This document shows positions 51,101-58,227 of a DNA stretch of 58,227 bases, one piece after another (the first letter of the stretch is position 1; each line of letters begins with the position of its first letter). This DNA is from an uncultured Dorea sp. (GTDB taxonomy: Bacteria > Bacillota_A > Clostridia > Lachnospirales > Lachnospiraceae): NCBI GenBank assembly GCA_910578865.1, contig CAJTRM010000020.1, positions 1 to 58,227 of the forward strand, written 5' to 3'. The position numbers were made by a program, and so were the translations under genes. The notes under the pieces are model-generated. The model was not told the origin of the DNA, did not search any database, and worked only from the letters and a program-made list of their open reading frames with translations.

Positions 51101-52784
51101 GCCAGTTCTTTTTATCCACGGAGAGAGTCAGCGCCTCCATCTGGGCCAGCGCCTCCTCGGACTGTGCCTCCAGCGCCTCGTACTCTTCGGTTCTCTCGGC
51201 AAATGCGTGGGCACAGGAGCCGGTGATTTCTTCATCAAGCTGCATCAGGGCTTCCAGGTATTCTGCGTGCATTTCCTCGTGCATGTCCCGGGTGTGGGCC
51301 GGATACCCTTCGGCATCCTCCGGCGTGTGGGCGGCATAATCTGGGTAGGGCAGGTCATAGTGCGCCTGCTTAAGCCCCTCAACCTGTGACCGGTACAGAT
51401 CCAGATTGACCAGGAGCTCGTCAATGCCGTAAAGCTTCCAGTCTGTCTTATAGCTGTCGACGTAGGCCTGCTCCCCCTCAGAGGTAGGAAGTTTTCGGTT
51501 CTCAAGTTCAATCTCAATGTTTGCAAGGATCACGTCCCGGATCTGGTAATAGTCGTCGGCGTCCGGCGAGGCGGCGAGCAGTTCCTCGTCAAAATTCCCG
51601 TCGGCATCGGAGTAGAAGGCTTCATAGCCGGCCTTCTGGGCCAGATAGTCGTCCTTGGCTCTGGCTAGCTTTTCGTCGGAAAAACTGCTCCACTGGGTGG
51701 AACAGTCGTCCAGAGGCACCCGGTCCAGAAGTTCTGTGAGCCTGCCAAGCAGCAGGTTGTAGTTCCGTGTGTGTTCCATGTATTCGTAGCGCTTAAGCTC
51801 TGTGTCTGAGCGCCAGGAATTGTATTTGGCGATCAGTTCTTCGCTCATGTAACGGGTATTGAGGAAATAAGACAGATCTTCGATCAGATCGGAGCCGAAG
51901 TTCACCGGGGCAATGCTGAGATTATCTGCCCCGGCCACACGGTACCGGGTGTAGATACTGTCCTTGTCTACAGAAATGTCGTTGGAGTTCTCAAGATTTC
52001 GGAACCCGACCGTCACGTTGGTATCCTTGCCGATGTGTTCCGGCCTCCAGGCATTGATGGTCATGGTCTCAATGTCAAATAAAATGATACATTCAAAAAA
52101 CTGCTCTACCTCCTGGGTCAGGAAGGAGTAGACGCTCCTGGAGCCGATGTCAAAGGTTCCGACCTCGTCTTTCAGGGGTACAACCTCCTCCACCAGCTCT
52201 CCGTCCTTGTAAGAGCGGTAGACCTTGGGAATCTCATCTACATGTCCGATGGTCCAGCCCTCCACCTGGGCATATTCAAGAGCCATATGCAGAAGGCTGA
52301 GAGACGGGCGCTCGTGGTCGCAGAAATGAACCGGTTCCTTTGCAAACGGGACGTCGTCGATGTATTCCACGTTGTCTGGATCAAGCATCTCTACAGAATC
52401 AAAGGTTCCGCAGTTGACCTTGAAGCCTGTAAGGTCACGGTTGGTCAGCTCAATGTCGATGGATCGCGCCTGGACAGACTTGGTCTCCCGGCGGCCGTCA
52501 TTGTCCACCTGGGGGGCGCCCATAACAAACCATCCGGTGTGCTCCACATAGATCCGCATAAATTCATCCAGCAGATCGTAGCCGTTGGACAAAAGCTTCA
52601 TGCCGTATACGTCAATCTCTTTGCTGTAGGTAAAGGTCAGCTCCGCAGTATCGTTAAAATGCATGGACAGCTTTACCGAGGAAGGTTCGATCCCGTTCAG
52701 CGGGCAGATAATCTGCCCGGCGGGGTCTGCCAGGTAGAGCGTCGGCGGCTCTGCCCGGTGATAGGTGTTAAATGGTATTTTCAT
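48114..52784 (-). CDS. Phage tail-spike / tail-associated (Tal-like) protein
   Basis: 1556 aa. The N-terminal 300 residues fit the prophage tail endopeptidase/Tal family that caps the tail tip after the distal tail protein. A charged region (about 330-620) and a long helical, coiled-coil region (about 1000-1200) follow, with a tandem repeat built on SLANAEGNISTLQQTAEGLS. A discoidin (F5/8 C)-like domain (about 1270-1390; LLLDLGGCYNVDSITVWHYY, LEISSDGIHWHTLYDS) suggests carbohydrate binding. It starts behind AGGTGCATAATAC, 4 bp from the distal tail gene stop. It probably contributes to wall contact and DNA ejection. Confidence 0.85.
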   Translation of the reverse strand: MKIPFNTYHRAEPPTLYLADPAGQIICPLNGIEPSSVKLSMHFNDTAELTFTYSKEIDVYGMKLLSNGYDLLDEFMRIYVEHTGWFVMGAPQVDNDGRRETKSVQARSIDIELTNRDLTGFKVNCGTFDSVEMLDPDNVEYIDDVPFAKEPVHFCDHERPSLSLLHMALEYAQVEGWTIGHVDEIPKVYRSYKDGELVEEVVPLKDEVGTFDIGSRSVYSFLTQEVEQFFECIILFDIETMTINAWRPEHIGKDTNVTVGFRNLENSNDISVDKDSIYTRYRVAGADNLSIAPVNFGSDLIEDLSYFLNTRYMSEELIAKYNSWRSDTELKRYEYMEHTRNYNLLLGRLTELLDRVPLDDCSTQWSSFSDEKLARAKDDYLAQKAGYEAFYSDADGNFDEELLAASPDADDYYQIRDVILANIEIELENRKLPTSEGEQAYVDSYKTDWKLYGIDELLVNLDLYRSQVEGLKQAHYDLPYPDYAAHTPEDAEGYPAHTRDMHEEMHAEYLEALMQLDEEITGSCAHAFAERTEEYEALEAQSEEALAQMEALTLSVDKKNWRPEEAEPFTPKELRTLSRLYRDTDYTNDNMFLLNSDDPVSAMDEQLKLFDAAVEDLAATSQPQYTYRTDLDNFLALYDYKEYTEGLSLGDFLYLGTSDDTLVKLRLISCSYNPFDPEGKLSIDFSNMIRSGGKRYDTTYLLGLSGGHGKNRISGSSGNFSSNEGMSLTPGFLQKLLSSSLFQGNLADKINRHFHAIMGQLVVAKNLETEMVHAIDISAENGFFQYLQSQLIAADKIVSDSAVIGQLSALTANIRNAIMGTSAIETGIIMKLTADNAVIDEAFIKQVIAGYITVNDLKAGAVNTDKIHISSEDGTLSIIGNTQQFKDQNGNVRIQMGEDENGNFTFIVYDSEGTGILLDQDGIHESAVGDGLIRGSMIADDAITDSKITDNTITGSKIDWKSCGADTDADGKPVWNSARITVNGQGLDIQFASILGAIDSLDTAFTGVQTTMDAMEQSITNKVWRDDLIAVTDDDGNTISKSILNLLVEHNISLQGITSTVQSIQSDTSELSGKVTSLRQTADEISQTVTELGGDMAQMGGNVDRIDQDMAQMGKNMSQLTVDISGVTTRVEDTEKNVAELKVTAQGLSGSIEDAARNITSLTATSEALSASLANAEGNISTLQQTAEGLSTSLANAEGNISTLQQTAEGLSSIVGRKQDAPLTSVRYVRDWLNGSTAGAGNEWVECRVMSGESNIAAGILPELYHLNGELMETTQDLQIYTDGKLTDENASSPLLETQDTVETLSYIFTEGGPQYLLLDLGGCYNVDSITVWHYYADERIYDHNLEISSDGIHWHTLYDSAVSGGYRETYEGRIYYLCDNVAEHNYTSVRQTMDAITLSLSGMDQTVSDLKEDVIQHYADITARMDQLTSTLTTAENGIKTNSSTITQTSKRWEALFQTLGMVSGGQTNITLSADGLEVSNPMTGAKTLVTINGIAGYFGDEEIFSVNEDRTKTKRILIENGLDTGAVKLIPATYTGRDGSMYRALVHVKSGGTS

Positions 52785-52787
52785 GTA

Positions 52788-53876
52788 TTATGCACCTGCC
52801 TTTCTGGTTTCTCTGTGTGTAATGGTAAAGGTACAGTCCTCACCCCATACAAGGAGATGGTTCTCTCCATTTTGCAGGCGGGGCCAGTACATATAGTCTA
52901 CATCCTCCACTCCAAGCTCGGACAGCCGAACCATGCGCCCCAGGTCATCGAAGAGAAAGAGCTTCCGGGTGTCGATGTGCACCGGCAGGTCTTTCAGGAT
53001 CTTCATGTGGAGGAACCCTCCCTGCAAAATGTAATACTCCGAGTCAGAGCCGCGGCAGAGGGCAATGCATTTGAGACGTTCGCCCCCGGGTGTGGTGAAG
53101 ATGCACAGGACGGCCGCGCCTTTGCAGAGAGCCGCGGGCTTCCCGCTCTCATCCAGGACATACTCCGGCACATAGCCTTTGGCCAGAGCGTAGTCGTTGA
53201 CCTTGTCTATGAGCAATTCCAAGACAGGGGCTCCGGATCCTATCGTTCCGTGCTTGTGTACCATGCTGTCAGACAGGTTCAAAAAGAGGATCTGTCCGGT
53301 TACTTTGGAAGAAATGTGAAGGACAGGGTAGCAGTAGTCATTCAGCTGGTCATCCTCGTTTGTCAGGGTATAATCCAAAAAGGCGCCGCTGCAGGAGATC
53401 GTATCTGTGATCTCTTCGGTGTAGCCGTAGGGCGTGGTGCACTCAAAGATGAGCTTCAGGCCATAGACACTCCCACTTAAGGTAAATGGCTGAATGTCCA
53501 GGAACTGCCCGTAATAATAAGGGATTGCATAAGGCGCGCCCTTCTCATAGGTAAAGCCAAGAAACTGAGAGGTGTCGGTGGAAGTCAGCCAACGGGTGAG
53601 TTCCCGGATATCATTGTCGGTAAATACTGCGTCCGCCTGACAGCTGCAGTACTGTGGGTCTTTCACAAGGTGAAGCTCAAAGGTCAGTTTCCCGGACAGG
53701 CGGGAACCGCTCACATTTGGTTCCGTGCGGAACCGGTTGGCGTCCCCGTAGTCGATATCCCTGGAAAATGCAAAGGAATGTTCGGGACTCTGCTCGAAAT
53801 CGACGGAAATGTAACGGCCGTCTAATTCCGAGAACTTCCTTCCAAGAAATGTAAAGTCTTTAAAATATTTTGCCAT
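52788..53876 (-). CDS. Phage distal tail protein (Dit-like)
   Basis: 362 aa. The N-terminus (FKDFTFLGRKFSELDGRYIS) and position between the tape measure and tail-spike genes match the distal tail protein of siphophages, which forms the hub to which the spike and fibre attach. It starts behind AAAAAGGAGGCTATTTT, 41 bp after the tape-measure stop. Confidence 0.82.
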   Translation of the reverse strand: MAKYFKDFTFLGRKFSELDGRYISVDFEQSPEHSFAFSRDIDYGDANRFRTEPNVSGSRLSGKLTFELHLVKDPQYCSCQADAVFTDNDIRELTRWLTSTDTSQFLGFTYEKGAPYAIPYYYGQFLDIQPFTLSGSVYGLKLIFECTTPYGYTEEITDTISCSGAFLDYTLTNEDDQLNDYCYPVLHISSKVTGQILFLNLSDSMVHKHGTIGSGAPVLELLIDKVNDYALAKGYVPEYVLDESGKPAALCKGAAVLCIFTTPGGERLKCIALCRGSDSEYYILQGGFLHMKILKDLPVHIDTRKLFLFDDLGRMVRLSELGVEDVDYMYWPRLQNGENHLLVWGEDCTFTITHRETRKAGA

Positions 53877-53916
53877 AAAATAGCCTCCTTTTTAGTTGTA
53901 GTTCTGATAGGTGTGT

Positions 53917-56900
53917 TTATTTTAGCTTGCGGTAATCCTGGGCGAGTTCGGTGGATACGATCCTGGTCAGATCCTTGCCCAGAGTCGGGAGGATGGATTT
54001 TAATTCATCCACAAGGTTTTCATCTGCATTGCCTTCAATGTTGAGCAGGTTATCAAAATGAAATTGTGCGTTGAAACCTCCCTGGTAAGCAGATATCACA
54101 GGAAGTTCAGCCAGCGGCGCCAGATGGATCCCCGGGTTCTGCAACAGCTCCGGCGCCCGCTCCGCCAGATCCCACAGGTTCTCCGTCAGGCCGGTGGGGA
54201 TGACTCCGTCCCCCCGTTTCAGCGGCAGCAGCATTCCCCCGTCGGTCTTGCGGATGACGATCTCTCCCCCGTGGATGAAGTCATGGCCGGTGGATGGGAC
54301 CGACCTGCTCCCTTTCCGGTAGCCGGCGGATTTCATCTTACTCAGGAGCCAGGCGTTCTGGGCCGCCGTCCCCGAATAGTACCCCTGGCCGCCCCAGTAT
54401 TCATAGAGCTTGCGCCTGGCAGAGCTGGAAGAGTCGTAGTCGTGGTAGGCCAGCCGGTCTACGATGGAGGTGTTGATATTCAGCTTGTTCTTCGGGTAGT
54501 AGGTCTTCTTCGGGATGAACGGGATGCCGCCGGTCCCTTTGGAAGTGCTGCTGCCGGAGCCTGTCTGGGCCGGGGCTGCCGTAACCCGTACGGTCAGGGA
54601 CGCCGCTGCGCCGCCTCCGTCTGTGGCTTTGCAAAGGATGGTGGCGTTCCCGGCCTTTAATGCCGTGATCTTTCCGCCGGATGCGGTGGCCACGGACGGG
54701 TCCGAGGACGTCCAGGTGAGGGATTTATTCGCCGCGTCTGTCGGCCGGATCTGGGCGGATACGGTGGCGGATCTGCCCTGTACGAGAGAGAGGGAGGAAG
54801 CGCTTAAGGTGATCTGAGCTACCAGCCGGTTGTGGATGTCCGGGGTATTTCGGATGTCCTCTAAGATCGCTCCGTGGGACGGGCTGTCGTTGATGCTTCC
54901 GGTGTTGACGCCGGACACTGCGTCCGACGGCCGGATGCTGTCCTGGTGGGCGTTCCCGGCATCCACCTGTCCCTGTGCGCCGGAGGCAGAGCCGAGGGCG
55001 TCGGTGTTCTGCTGGAAGCCTGCGCCTCCGGCAAAGCCGGTCTCCCCGATGATCTGCTGGATCTTGCCATAGGCCTGGCCGTACATGGATACGATGTTGT
55101 TCAGCATGTCTGCCACCACCTGCTGCTGTTTGTCAGAGTTGTAGGTCAGCTCTTCCAGGGTGTCGTCCAGGTTTTGATCCAGCTGCTTTTTCAGGGCGTC
55201 GTAGCCTTCGTCCTTCCTGTCGTTGGCATGGTCCCTCTTAAGCTCCCGTAAATCCTCCTCTTCCTCCATAAGTTCCTGTTCAAGCCTTCGCAGCTGTGCC
55301 TGGGCGGAGGCGTTCTTCACCCCCTGGAGGGCAGCGATCTGGGCTTTCAGCTGGTTGACGGATTTGGACTGGGAGGAGAGCTTCTTAGAAAATTCATAGT
55401 ATTTCTCATCCAGGCGCAGGGACTTCTGGCGTTTCTCATAGTATTCATCCAGGTAGGAGGCCTCGGCCTTCCTCTGTTTCTTGTACAGGTCGATGATATC
55501 GTCCTTGTAGTCCTTGACATCCCCGGCGGCATCCCGGATCTCCTTGAGGAACCCGGCCTGGCCCTTTTCATAGGCCTCCCGGGTGAGGATACCGTTCTGG
55601 TAGGCTTCATCCAGCTTTTTCAGGGCTTCTGTGTACTCGGCGATCTTCTGTTTGGACAGGGACATCTCCTGGTTTAAGAGTGCTAAGTTGGCCGCCCCGG
55701 TGTCGGTCAGGCTGCCTGCCGGGTCGAAGAAGGCATCCTTATCAAGAAGGGAGCGGAAGGATTTGGTGCTTGCGATGGTGTCATCCAGATGGTCGGTGAC
55801 CGCCTCAAAGGGATCCGTAAACCGAAGATCCCAGATGGATTTCTTCAGCTTCTCATTGTCCTCCATGAGCTTGTAGATATCCGAATCCAGGCCGGAGATC
55901 TCTTTGGCCAGTTTGTCATAGAGGTCGCTGCCCACATCATAGAGGGACTGCTTCTTCACCAGGGACTGGCGGTAGGCATAGCTCTCGTCGATGGCCTGGT
56001 TGTTGACGTCGATCTGCTTCTGGTAATCCTCCTCGGACACCGGACGTCCGGAAGCCTTCTTAAGGGAAAGGTCATCCTCCAGGGTACTGCTGACCCGGGA
56101 GAAGTGGTCGATGGCATTCTCAAATTTCTTCCACTGTGCCTCCAGCACCTTCTGGGTGTAGTCCGCGATCTTCTTCTGGGCGTCGTACCATTCGTCGGAA
56201 TACCGCTTGATGGTCCCGGCCCCTATCTGCCGGTCCAGCTCCTTTAAGTAGGCGTCTAAGGCTGCCTGGAGCTGTGCTGCCTGGTTGGCATAGCCGAAGT
56301 CATCGTTGTAGTCGAACCGGTTGGAGTAGTAGGAGTCGATGTTCTTAAGCTTCTGCACCGCCAGGTCCAGGAGCTTCTCCTGTAAGTCTGCGATATCATT
56401 CTGGAGCTTCAGGGCCTTGTCATAGTATTTCTTATAGTCATTGATCTTGTTCTTTAACGATTCGTCGGTGATCTCCTGGATATCATAGCCTCCCTGCTGG
56501 ACGGCAGTCTTCCAGGAAGAACTAAGCCCTACGGAGTCGGCCTTGCTGAGGTAGGCCTGATAAGCCTTCTGGTAGGCGCTGATGTTGTTCTTTGCCTGAG
56601 AGATGGCGGCGTCCACCTGTGCATTCTGGGAAGCGAGGTTGTAGGAGAGTCCCTCCACGGACTGGGTGATGCGCTTAAAAGCGGCCTCCATACGGTCCAC
56701 CAGGATCTCGATCTTGTCAAACTGCTCCGAGAACTTGGACTTAGAGCCCGAGGCCAAAGCCCTGCCGGAGAGGCCGTAAGCCGATCCGATCGCCAGCGCA
56801 TCCCCGGAACCCGCCGAGCCATTTGCCCGTGCACTCCCCACCATGCGGGCATGGGAGCCGGTGACGTAGCCGTGCTTTAAGATATCCGCTGACTGTAAAT

Positions 56901-58227
56901 GGTTGAAGACAATGTCTCCGGCATGGAGGTTGGCCAGGGTAGGGTAGCCCCCGTTGAGGACAAACCAGTGGCCGTTACGGACGATGATCTCACTGCCCAA
57001 TTCGTTGATAAGGGTGCGTCCGCTGCGTGGGAGGCCCCAGTTGCCGCTGCTTAAGGCAGTGCCGGAGTAGTGGGCGGTGCCGTTGGCGGTTGAAGGTTTT
57101 CCGGTGTTTGAGGTGTTTTTGCCGGGTGAAAGTGAGGGAACCGGTGTACTACTGGATACGGTATTGATGAAAATAGTTTTGCGTGTTGGGATTTGATTTG
57201 CAGTGGTAATCACATTCTTCATAGTAGTAGTAGCGTTGTCTGCGGCGTTTATATTTGTCTTCGCATCCTTTACGTTATCCAGCTTGCCGGTCAAAGTATC
57301 GACGGATCCTGTAGCATGATCCTCAGCGAATAGCTGGGTTATAGTATTTGGAGGTAGGCTGAAGATTCGCGACTGTACTTCGGAAATGACACTAGAGGCT
57401 CCATTGGTCGCCTGGATCGCAGTTAGTTTTTCAACAGGGATCCGGCTTATGGATGACATGATGTTTAATGCATCAGGGGTAACCTCATCATTGGCAATGA
57501 AAGTAGAAATCTGTGATTCCGGGATTCCAAGAATTGAGGCTAATAATGCATTAACATTATCATTCGCTTCTGTAGTATCTGCTTTTACCTTGATTCCCAG
57601 TTCCTCAGAACTAATTCCCAGTTCCTCAGAACTGATTCCCAATAATTCTGTCATAGATGCATCAGCATGATTAAGACCTTCTGTCATAGCTGTCAACTTA
57701 CCGTCCCCTTCATCATCCATAAAACTTTGAAAAGCAGCATTCCATTCTTCAGCAGTACTGTCCTGGTCAAGCCCTATGGTGTATTCGGATTCGGAGAAGG
57801 CTTTCAGAAGGTCGTTCTGCAAATCCATAAGGTTGCTGATCTCTGCCTGTATCTGTACCTTTTCTTCCTCTGAAGCCCCTGGGAGCTTATCCTGTAATTT
57901 TGAGATGGCCTCATCCACAGCGGAGTACTCTTTCGGAACCTCGAATCCTTCTTTATTGAACCCAAGTGCCTCCTCAGCAGCGGAGCGGTAATTCTTCTGC
58001 GCGGCCAGGGTATTGGCCCAGTCACTGGAATCTCCGCCGAATTCCGACACGGCCTTTGCCTCTTCCACATCCTGCTCTAACTGTGCAAGATCGTAGGCAA
58101 AGAGGATCTGGGCAGTGATGGTGGGATCCAGCTGGGACAGGTCATCCTGGCAGGCAGCAAGGTGTTCCTCCCACCCGGTAAGACGTTCTTTGAGGTTTTT
58201 GGAATCTTCGGAATCATCCATGTCCCC
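53917..58227 (-). CDS. Phage tail tape measure protein, C-terminal part (cut by the window edge)
   Basis: At least 1434 aa. The reading frame is open to the window end (two more codons before the ATG at 58221), so the true start lies outside. Long helical, Lys/Gln/Asp-rich segments with no strong membrane helix are visible, typical of a tape measure setting tail length. Unusual parts are a tandem ISSEELG repeat (about 57600-57650) and a BIG_2-like Ig domain (near 54590-54800; SLSLVQGRSATVSAQI, LTWTSSDPSVATAS). Position upstream of the distal tail gene supports the call. Confidence 0.82.
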   Translation of the reverse strand, partial: GDMDDSEDSKNLKERLTGWEEHLAACQDDLSQLDPTITAQILFAYDLAQLEQDVEEAKAVSEFGGDSSDWANTLAAQKNYRSAAEEALGFNKEGFEVPKEYSAVDEAISKLQDKLPGASEEEKVQIQAEISNLMDLQNDLLKAFSESEYTIGLDQDSTAEEWNAAFQSFMDDEGDGKLTAMTEGLNHADASMTELLGISSEELGISSEELGIKVKADTTEANDNVNALLASILGIPESQISTFIANDEVTPDALNIMSSISRIPVEKLTAIQATNGASSVISEVQSRIFSLPPNTITQLFAEDHATGSVDTLTGKLDNVKDAKTNINAADNATTTMKNVITTANQIPTRKTIFINTVSSSTPVPSLSPGKNTSNTGKPSTANGTAHYSGTALSSGNWGLPRSGRTLINELGSEIIVRNGHWFVLNGGYPTLANLHAGDIVFNHLQSADILKHGYVTGSHARMVGSARANGSAGSGDALAIGSAYGLSGRALASGSKSKFSEQFDKIEILVDRMEAAFKRITQSVEGLSYNLASQNAQVDAAISQAKNNISAYQKAYQAYLSKADSVGLSSSWKTAVQQGGYDIQEITDESLKNKINDYKKYYDKALKLQNDIADLQEKLLDLAVQKLKNIDSYYSNRFDYNDDFGYANQAAQLQAALDAYLKELDRQIGAGTIKRYSDEWYDAQKKIADYTQKVLEAQWKKFENAIDHFSRVSSTLEDDLSLKKASGRPVSEEDYQKQIDVNNQAIDESYAYRQSLVKKQSLYDVGSDLYDKLAKEISGLDSDIYKLMEDNEKLKKSIWDLRFTDPFEAVTDHLDDTIASTKSFRSLLDKDAFFDPAGSLTDTGAANLALLNQEMSLSKQKIAEYTEALKKLDEAYQNGILTREAYEKGQAGFLKEIRDAAGDVKDYKDDIIDLYKKQRKAEASYLDEYYEKRQKSLRLDEKYYEFSKKLSSQSKSVNQLKAQIAALQGVKNASAQAQLRRLEQELMEEEEDLRELKRDHANDRKDEGYDALKKQLDQNLDDTLEELTYNSDKQQQVVADMLNNIVSMYGQAYGKIQQIIGETGFAGGAGFQQNTDALGSASGAQGQVDAGNAHQDSIRPSDAVSGVNTGSINDSPSHGAILEDIRNTPDIHNRLVAQITLSASSLSLVQGRSATVSAQIRPTDAANKSLTWTSSDPSVATASGGKITALKAGNATILCKATDGGGAAASLTVRVTAAPAQTGSGSSTSKGTGGIPFIPKKTYYPKNKLNINTSIVDRLAYHDYDSSSSARRKLYEYWGGQGYYSGTAAQNAWLLSKMKSAGYRKGSRSVPSTGHDFIHGGEIVIRKTDGGMLLPLKRGDGVIPTGLTENLWDLAERAPELLQNPGIHLAPLAELPVISAYQGGFNAQFHFDNLLNIEGNADENLVDELKSILPTLGKDLTRIVSTELAQDYRKLK

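Larger units (their letters stand above)
41967..58227 (-). mobile_element. Prophage (siphophage tail and lysis modules), partial
   Basis: The minus-strand gene order tape measure, distal tail protein, tail-spike, tail-fibre, [inversion switch], amidase, holin is the late-gene order of Gram-positive siphophages. The left boundary is approximate: the terminator at 41920 is the natural edge of the lysis module, but 40575-41900 could belong to the phage too. No attachment site could be identified. The head, packaging and integration genes lie to the right, outside the window. Confidence 0.85.

Overview
The window looks like a chromosome segment of an anaerobic gut Firmicute, most likely Clostridia/Lachnospiraceae. 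The signs are strong AGGAGG ribosome sites, PTS/ABC sugar catabolism, an L-fucose operon, FeoAB with a FeoB-associated Cys-rich protein, a YjiM-type 2-hydroxyacyl-CoA dehydratase-family protein, and an integrated Gram-positive siphophage. The species cannot be named from the sequence alone. I see no rRNA, tRNA or CRISPR array.

Layout, left to right. 0-11.4 kb holds carbohydrate and polyol catabolism: a galactitol-1-phosphate-type dehydrogenase, a PfkB kinase and an aldo/keto reductase; a YczE-type membrane protein; then a ROK regulator, an UlaG-like hydrolase, and a divergent operon of zinc dehydrogenase, FGGY kinase and two tandem MtlD-like dehydrogenases. The ROK gene and the divergent promoters share the same 15-bp palindromic operator. 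11.5-21.9 kb is an L-fucose regulon: a LacI regulator, a permease-ATPase-permease-binding protein ABC importer, an unknown 147-aa protein, a rhamnulokinase-type kinase, FucI and FucU. 22-27.1 kb is an ABC exporter divergent from a histidine kinase/response regulator pair. 27.2-30.4 kb is a ferrous-iron locus (FeoA, FeoB, Cys-rich protein, DtxR) with two matching operators. 30.5-34 kb is an ABC-2 transporter followed by an ECF sigma/anti-sigma pair. A 275-bp palindromic MITE has inserted just downstream of the -10 of the promoter in front of the transporter. 34.1-40.2 kb holds an iron alcohol dehydrogenase, a MATE transporter, an in-frame ornithine-cyclodeaminase-RidA fusion, an Mrp/NBP35 ATPase and a YjiM homologue. 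40.4-41.9 kb has a LexA-box-controlled, tyrosine-recombinase-like protein without catalytic residues (MrpR-like) and a small unknown gene.

From about 42 kb to the right edge lies a prophage read on the minus strand: tape measure (cut by the window edge), distal tail, tail-spike, tail-fibre, amidase and holin genes.

The most striking signal is at 43.4-46.1 kb. The last part of the tail-fibre gene sits in what looks like a tyrosine-recombinase-driven inversion switch. Four copies of a core (AATTAAATAG) in alternating orientation bracket the recombinase gene. The outer two share 15 identical bases lying in the same reading frame (codons E-L-N-S): one inside the fibre gene, the other at the head of a silent, oppositely oriented alternative C-terminal cassette. 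Inversion between them would replace the last 110 residues of the fibre with a different 120-residue tip. The inner two cassettes are decayed; one is interrupted by a second copy of the same MITE, whose removal with one TA restores its reading frame across the insertion point. All of this is read from the sequence by eye; no database search was run.
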